A stretch of 64,000 bases of DNA, taken from assembly GCA_002715965.1 (NCBI GenBank), contig PBAL01000087.1, positions 1 through 64,000 on the forward strand, written 5' to 3'. Positions 25,001 to 34,000 of this stretch are shown here, in pieces (the stretch's first letter is position 1; each line of letters starts with the position of its first letter). The position numbers and the translations under genes are program-made. Origin of the DNA: Verrucomicrobiales bacterium. GTDB taxonomy: Bacteria; Verrucomicrobiota; Verrucomicrobiia; Limisphaerales; JAYPXF01. The notes beneath the pieces were generated by a model, which had not been told where the DNA came from, made no database searches, and saw nothing but the letters and a program-made list of their open reading frames with translations.

Positions 25001-28000
25001 GACCGCAATCGGATTGCGCGACTGAACACGGACGGATCACTCGACCAGACATTCCAGCCCGGAGTCGGGGCCAACGAGTTTGTTGCCGCAGTTGGGACCT
25101 ATGGGACCAACGATACCAACAACGCTGGAAGGATTGTCCTTGCCGGCGGATTTACCTCCTACAACGGGAACAGCCGGAACCGCATTGCCCGGGTAAATAC
25201 CAATGGTGTCCTCGATGTAACCTTTGACCCTGGTGACGGCGCCAATGCGGCTATTCGAGCCTTGGCGATCTACACCAATGGAGCATTTGAAGGGAAGATG
25301 ATCATCGCCGGCGACTTTACGACCTACAATGGGACAAACGCTGCACGTATCGCGCGCCTGAACGCCGATGGTTCGCTGGACGTAACATTCCGAGCCGGAA
25401 TGGGGGCCAATGACACAGTTGAAGCGGTTGCCCTGCAGCACGATGGCAAGATTGTCATCGGCGGTGCTTTCACGTCTGTGAACGGCGTCGCCCGCAATCG
25501 AATCGCGAGGCTCGATTCTTCCGGTGGCGTCGATCTGGGATTCAATCCGAGTGCCGGTGCCGATGGCCGGATCTACTCGATCGCGTTGGATGACGATCTG
25601 TCACCGCTCGAAGGCGGAGTCGTCGTGACTACGAACCTGACCCGGTCGGCGACGGGTGGATTCCCTGAAGATATCCAGGATATTCAAATAGCCGTTCCAA
25701 CGAATGCCGCTCCCGGCTCAGTGATCGCCGGCACTGTGACGATCAACTACAACTTCCTCGTCGTCCCGGACACCATAAGGGTCTATCTGGGTACCAATCA
25801 GACGCCGGCAAACCGGTTGTTTGCGAGTGGATTAACCAACGGAATTGCCACGCTATCTGTTCAATTCGGACCAAGCACCAATGACATCATCCGGGTCGTT
25901 GTGAACGAAGGCGACAACAGCGCAAACCCGGGTACCGCCTGGCTCTATGACGCCACCCTGACAGCGATTGTCTCAGACCGGCCACAGCCGGCACCACTCG
26001 GTCCACAACTCGTCATCGTAGGCGGTGAATTCAATAATTTTGACCTGCGCCGACGTGCGAAGATTGCGCGACTCGCGCCGGACGGTTCTCTTGATACTTC
26101 ATTCGACCCCGGCCTGGGATTCAACAACACCGTCTATGCGCTGGTGATGGACACGTTTAGCCGGCCTATAGCTGGTGGGCTGTTTACCGATTTCAACAGC
26201 ACCAAGCGAATCGGCATGGCCCGATTGCTCCAGAACGGGACACTGGACACATCCTTCATGGACAGGTCCCTGAACCAGTTTGCCGGACTCGTTACCCTGA
26301 CCAACGGTATTGGGCCGAATTTCGTCCGATCCATGACGCTGCAAGCCGACCGCGACCTGATTATCGGCGGAAAATTCACCATGGGCGGAGGTGGCCAACT
26401 GGATAACGCAAATGCCACTGATCCCGGGTTCTTGGGGAATGACGTTCTGAGCAGACGGCCCTTGGCGATCTTTGACCGCAGCGACAAGTTGGCGGATCCA
26501 AATGTCTTCCCGCGTGCGGATATTCGCATTCGACACAATTTTGCCCGCGTGGTGGGTGGAGAAACATTTGATACTGCGAATCCGGCCCTGCGCTGGGGAC
26601 CCGGCAACATTGAGTTTTCGCAGCGTGAGTTCCAGATCGATGAAGCAAGCGAGCCGATTTTCATCACACTGACGCGAACGAATGGCAACGTTGGTCCGGC
26701 CAGGGTGAATTTTGAAACGGTCGATCCCCCGTTTGGCCCCGGCGCAGCCGTGTTAGGCCAGGATTACAACCTGTCCCGTGTATCTCCGTTCTGGCCGCTA
26801 ATCCAGGTGACCAACAATATGGCGAGTGTCACCGTCAAGGAGTCACGTGGATTCGACGGACCTAACAATGTATTGCGTGACAGCACTGATGTGTTTGTCA
26901 CCGTCATTGATGATCCACTGGTGGAAGGGAATGAAGTGGTCGATCTGGTTCTGTCCGTACCAAGCTCAGATTTCCGACTCGGAGGGGAGGTCATCCCAGC
27001 CGGTGTGGCGCTTGGCGTGAGCCGGGCTCAGTTGACGATTACGGACAATGACTTCAATCACGGCGTCCTTGGGTTTGAGACCAATTCGTTCGTCATCAAC
27101 GAAGACGCGATCAATGCGACCATTACGGTCATCCGGACCAATGGCGATGCTGGTGTGGTTTCAGCAGATTATCGCACCTTGGTCACCGGAACAGCCGAAG
27201 TCGGTGTCGATTTCACCGCAACTTCCGGAACGATCAGTTTTGGTGCTGGTCAGCTCACCAATACTTTCACCATTCCCATCGCAAATGATCCGGTGGTCGA
27301 ACTTGATGAATCCATCACGCTGGAATTACTGGAACCGAAAGGCGGGGCGAGTCTCGGCCGGACCTCATCCACACTCCTTATTATTGATGACGACTTTGCC
27401 TTTGGCACATTGAACTTTGCCAATGCCAACTTTGTGGTCTCGGAAAACGCCGGTTCAGTGAACGTTGTGGTGAATCGCACCGGCGGCAATCAAGGCGAAT
27501 TGTCCGTAAACGTCATGACCTCCACAGGTACCGGTCCCAATGCAGCATTGCCCGGAGTGGAATACGCCACGGTGGATCAGAAAATAACCTGGGCGAACGG
27601 GGAAACAGGACCCAGAACCGTGGCGATCGAAATCCTTGATGATGTTGGGGTGGTCGACATCGACAAGCAGTTCACCGTGACAATGCACAGTGAGACGATA
27701 TCGGGCGTTCTCGGGGCCATCAACCCGGCAACAGTGACGGTTGTCAACGATGATTTCTATGGACAACTTCAGTTCAGCCGCCCGCGTTACACGTTCAACG
27801 AAAACGGAGGCGTGGCCACGATCTCCGTGATCAGACAACTCGGTGCTGCCGGGACCGTTTCCATCGAGTACCAGACCGACCAGAGCGGGACGGCCACGCC
27901 GAACATGGAGTATATTCCGACTTCGGGGTTGCTCACCTTCCAACCTGGTGAAACCGAACAGAGCTTCACCGTGCAGCTGTTGGACACAACTGCAGCAAAC

Positions 28001-31000
28001 GGAAACCAGACCATCGGATTGCTGCTGTTCAATGCGGTCAATGCAAGCAGAGGATTCCCGGTCAACGCACTGGTTACCGTCATCGACGACGAATCGAACA
28101 ATCTGGATGCCGGTGCGTTTGACACCATATACGGATCCACCGGAGCCAACGATGCGATCCATACAATGGATCTGCAGTTGGACAACAAACTCCTGGTGGC
28201 TGGTGACTTCACGTCCATCAATGGTGTCTCACGGAATCGCTTGGCGCGCCTGAACGAAAACGGTTTTCTGGACCCGATCTTCGACACGGGTGATGGTGCG
28301 AATGACTCGATTCGCGTGCTTGAGGTATACAAGCGTGGACCACAGACCGGCAGGATACTGATGGCTGGCTTCTTTACCCAGATCAGCGGAACAAATCGAC
28401 CGGGAATCGCCCGGCTCAATCAGAATGGTTCGGTCGATCTGACCTTTGACCCTGGCTCCGGTACGGATAACGCGATTTACGCCATGAAAATCCAGCCAGA
28501 CGACCGGATCATGATCGGCGGTGGATTCAGCGTTTACAACGGCATCCGTCGAAATTTCATCGCGCGAATGAACTCGGATGGTTCACTGGATGGGACGTTC
28601 GACCCGGGGACGGGATTTGACGGAACGGTTTTCGCCCTTGATGTGCAGAACGATGGCAAGGTCGTTGTCGGCGGGTCCTTCCAAATCATCAATGGCGTCG
28701 GTAGAACCAATATTGCGCGCCTCAATCCGGATGGGAGTCTCGACACCACGTTTGATCCGGTGCTCGGAGCGGACGATACTGTGAGGAGTATCCTCGTCCA
28801 GCCGGATGGCCGGATCCTGATTGGGGGATCATTCACCAACTACAACGGAACAACCGTCGGACGAGTCGCCCGGCTCAATCCGAACGGTCTAATAGACACG
28901 ACATTCAACCCTGGCGGGACGGGCGCGAACGACGTGGTGTTCACCCTTACTACCCAATCTGACGGTAACATCCTCTTGGGCGGAGATTTCACATCCTATA
29001 ACGACATCACCAAGAACCGATTCGCACGATTGACGGGAAGCGGCACATTGGACCCGACGATCAACGCCGGAACGGGTGCGAACAACTTTATCGCAGATAT
29101 TATCGTGCAACCGGATGAACGGATCATCTTGGCGGGCGGATTCACCCGCTTCAACGAACAGGACAGGCGCTACCTGACGCGCGTCATCGGTGGTCAGATC
29201 TTTGGTCCGGGGCAGATAGAATTCATCTCCGGCAATTTCACCGTGGATGAGCGAGGCGGGGTGGCCACAATTACCATCAGACGAATTGGCGGGACCACAG
29301 GTGCGGCGAGCGTCAATTTGAACGTCCAAAATGGGACGGCCACCACGAGTGGAATTCATTACGGCGACATTGAGGAGAACAATACGATTAACTTTGCCGA
29401 AGCTGAGACGATTGTGACGACCAATATTACGGTCTACGATGACCCGGTCGTAAATGAAGATCGCTTCGTAAATCTACGACTGAACAACTTCGTTGGCGCT
29501 GCTGAAGGACGACAATCAGAGGCTCGTCTGACAATCATCAACGACGATGGGCAACTCGGTTTTGCGACCACAAGATTCAGTGTCGGGGAGGAATCGGCAA
29601 ATGCGCGGATCAGTGTAATTCGAGAGGGAGGTCTCACCGGAGCGGCTGCCGTGCAGTACCTCGTCACCACGAATGGAACTGCAACAACCAACGTCGACTT
29701 TAGTCCAGTCAGTGGCGTCCTCACCTTCTCGCCAGGGGATGTGGAGAAGACCTTTGCCCTCCCTATTATCGACGATACGCTGTTGGAAGGGGATGAGAGT
29801 ATAGGTCTCTTGCTGACGAATTTTACAGGTGAAGCCATCCCGGGGATCAAGGAATCGGAACTGATCATTATAGACAATGATTTTGCGCCGGGGGAAATCA
29901 GTTTTGCCTCAGCAACCTACATCACCAATGAAGATCAGGGTGTCAAAGACGCCATCATACGACTGGTTCGCACGAATGGGTTTACGGGCATTGTGTCAGT
30001 GGAATTTGGGACCTCTGACGGCTTGGCTGTTGCCGGTGACGATTACTTCGCCACAAATGGCACGCTTACCTTTGCGGACGGCGAGCGCGAGAAGTTCTTC
30101 GTGGTCAAGATCAAACCTGACGCATTCACCGAAGAGCCCGAGACCGTAAACCTCCTGATATCCAACCCGACTGGTGGCGCGTCGCTCGGAATTCAAAACT
30201 CCGCTGTCCTGACCATCATCAACAATGAAATCCTGACAGTGGGCAATCTTGTGTTCACGCTGCCTTCATACACCGTGACGGAAGATGCGGGGGTGGCCAC
30301 CGTTGAAGTCCGCCGTATTGGCGGAACGCAGGGGACAGTCTCAGTTGATGTGTTCACATCCCGGAATGGTACGGCAGTGCCGACTGGTGCCGGCAACGGT
30401 CTAACTGAACACTACACAGAAATCCCGCCATCCATGCCGGTTCGATTGACTTGGACGGATTCTGACAATGCTGCCAAGCCGGTGTTGATTACCTTGGTTG
30501 ACAACGACCTTGTTGATGCAGCGCGCACGGTCGAGTTGATTCTTACGAATGCCACCGGGACAGCGAGCATCAACGATCCACGGCGCGCGACGTTGTTGAT
30601 TGACAATGAAGATTCCGGACCGGGGCAGCTGACTTTCTCGACCAACCTGGTATCCATTGCGGAGAACGAAGGGGTGGCAACAATCACCGTGCTCCGCACG
30701 AACGGGTTTACCGGACAGATTTCCGTACAGTGGTTCCCCGGAGCTCCGGAAGACAATGCAAGGCCGTTCAATGAGGGGATCGAAATGAACCTGATTCGCA
30801 GTCTTCACGACTACACCAATTTCGGAATCCAAACCCTGACCTTTGCAGAAAACGAAACCAACAAAACCATTGAGGTTCCGGTAATCGACAACCAAGATCA
30901 GGACGGGATACGCACCGTCACAGTCAGCTTGACCAACGCGGTTGGAACAGTACTGGACAAGCCGATCACGAACGGGACGGTACGGATCACCGACAACGAG

Positions 31001-34000
31001 AACGTGGCGGGTCGTGTTGACCCGGGGTTCCTGATTAGTGGTGGAGACGGAACGGTCAATGATCTCGCGGTCACCGCTGAGGGCAGTGCGTTGATTGGCG
31101 GCAGTTTCAATCAGTTTGGCGGACAGACACGCCAGAACTATGCGGTGGTTGAAACAACCGGACTCCTTTCGCCAATCGATGCAGGCGCGATATTAATTGA
31201 TACCAACGAATCCGGACGTATCCAGACCGTCACCGTTTATACGAATGGTGCGAATATCGGTCGCGCGGTGCTCGGCGGGCTGATGAATACTGTCAACGGA
31301 TTCCCGACCACCAATCTGGTGAGACTGCATCCGAATGGTACGGTCGATCTGAGCTTCAACACCGGTGGCGGGCCGAACAACCTCGTGAGCGACATCTTCC
31401 TTGAGGCGAGTGGCAACATCGTCGTTGGTGGTCAATTCACGGAGTTCGATGGGACAAATCGAAATTTCGTTGCCCGCCTGACCTTTGATGGAACGCTCGA
31501 TCCGACTTTTGATCCCGGCGTGGGACCCAATGCGCGGGTTCGAGCCGTGGTGGTACAACCGGATGGCCGAGTCCTCATTGCCGGTGATTTCGATAATGTA
31601 GCGGGATCAACGCCAGTTCGGTCGCGAGTGGCGAGGCTGAATACCGATGGTTCGGTCGATACCACCTTTGTGCCGGAAATTGAAGTCACCCCGGGACAGC
31701 CTCAGAGTATCATCACCTCCGGGTCCGTGTTTGAGATGGTTCAGCAAATTGATGGGAAGGTCATACTGGGCGGGCTGTTCGAGACTGCGACTGGTGTCAG
31801 AAACATTATTCGGTTGAACTTCGATGGTTCGCTGGACACCACCTTTGACACTGGAACCGGGCCGAACGATTTCGTCTCCTCAATCAAAGTGGACAGCGAT
31901 GAGAACGTATTGGTAGGTGGCGCGTTCACGGTATTTGACGGAATTACGCGAAATCGGCTCACACGACTGCTACCTACCGGGGGGAACGATCTCACAATCA
32001 ACTTTGGCGCTGGAGCCGACAATCTGGTCACGTCGATCGAGCTGACGCGCACAGAGGATATTCTCATCGGCGGGAGTTTCAGCACATTTGACAATGTGCA
32101 GGCTGGTGGCTTCTGTCGTCTAGTGGGCGGTCAGAATCCGGGTGAGGGTGTTTTTGCCTACGACCAACCAATCTTCTTCGGGGCGGAAAACGGCACGGAA
32201 GCCAGGCTGGTTGTGCGGCGCAACGGCGGTACCGTCGGGCAGAACTCAGTAGACTACCGAATCATTGGAGGATCCGCCGTCGCAAATTCGGACTACACTC
32301 CGGTGAGTGGAACTCTGGTGTTTCCACCGGGCGAAGTGTTGCGAGAATTCACAATTCCGTTGATTGATGACTTCACGGTCAGCACCAATGAGACGGTAAT
32401 TTTCTCTCTGGAGAATTTGGTCGGTAATGGGACGCTTGACCTGCCAGCATTGACCACCTTGGTGATCCAGGAGAATGATGCCGAAATCAGCTTTGCGACA
32501 ACCGGGTTCAGTGCAAACGAGAATGCGACCAACGCGGTTGTGACGGTGATTCGGACGGGTGGCGTGACCGATCAGGCGAGTGTTGAATTCCAGACGACAG
32601 CTCTCCTCAACCAGGCGATACCAGACCTCGACTATACCAATACGTCCGGGACCGTCACCTTCCAACCGGGGCAGAGCAACGTGACCTTCACCGTACCGGT
32701 GGTTGACGATCAAGTAATTGAGGGCATCGAGACTGTCCAACTTGTATTGGAGAACCCTCTTCCAGTGAACTCGGTCAAGCTCGCAACGCCGGTAACCGCC
32801 ACTCTGAACATTGTGGACAACGATTTCGGACCAGGGGTCCTGACCTTCGACCGTTTTGAATACACGGAGTTTGAAGACGTGCCGATCGGAGTGATCACGA
32901 TTATTCGCACGAACGGCAGCAGTGGTGTGGCGAGCGTTGCCTTTGCGTCTTCGAACAATACCGCGATCGGCGGGATCGATTATACACCAGTGAGCCGAAC
33001 GGTCACCTTTGCAGATGGCGAGATCTCCAAAACTGTAAACATTCCGATTATCAACGACGGCGTTTCTGACGGAAACAAGATCGTGGACCTTGCGATTTCG
33101 GATCCAACCGGTAGCGCACTGCTGGGGATTTCGAATGCAACGCTGCGAATTTTGGATACCGGTCCACTGTCAAGGAGCGATACCTTTAACGGTGGAATGA
33201 TAACCATCAATGATGGTGTGGACGCCACGCCACATCCGTCCACGATCGATGTGAGTGGTGTCAGCGGTGTGGTCACGCGGATCGCCGTCAATGTGAACGG
33301 ACTCTCACACCAGTTCCCCGAGGCGGTGAATTTGCTGCTCGTTGCTCCGAATGGGGAGACCATTGAGTTGATGTCAGGTGCGGGCGCGGGCCTCGAGGTC
33401 ATGAATGCGAATCTCATATTCAGTGCCAGAGCAACTAGCACCTTACCCGCTCTCGCCCTCATCGAGTCCGGTGCTTATCTGCCAACGGTTCACGGAACCG
33501 GTGGAACGTATCAGGCACCGGCTCCCGCGGGTCCGTATGGAAACAATATGAATACCTTTGCCAGCCAGGATCCCAATGGCACTTGGTCGCTGTTCGTCAA
33601 CGACGACAATCAGGACAGCATTGGCGGAACGATTTCTAGCTGGTCAATCGAAGTTGTTTCCGTACCACCGGCTGGCGACAGCGACCTCGAAGTGTTGATT
33701 TCGGATACACCGGATCCGTCTCAGGTTGGCGGAATCGTCTCCTACAATCTCACCGTGCTAAACAGCGGTCCGGATGACGCGAACAACGTCACGCTGTTCA
33801 ATCAGGTGCCGGCGAACACAATCGTCACGAACGTCTTTCTCTCCCAGGGCACGGTGACAAACCTGAACGGATTGTTGTTGGCGGATATGGGAATCATCAC
33901 AAACGGTCGGGCCGCAACCATGAGGATCGACGTGGTTCCCACGCGTGTGGGAACGTTGACCAATATTGCATCGGCAATTTCGGTGGAATCGGACGCGGTT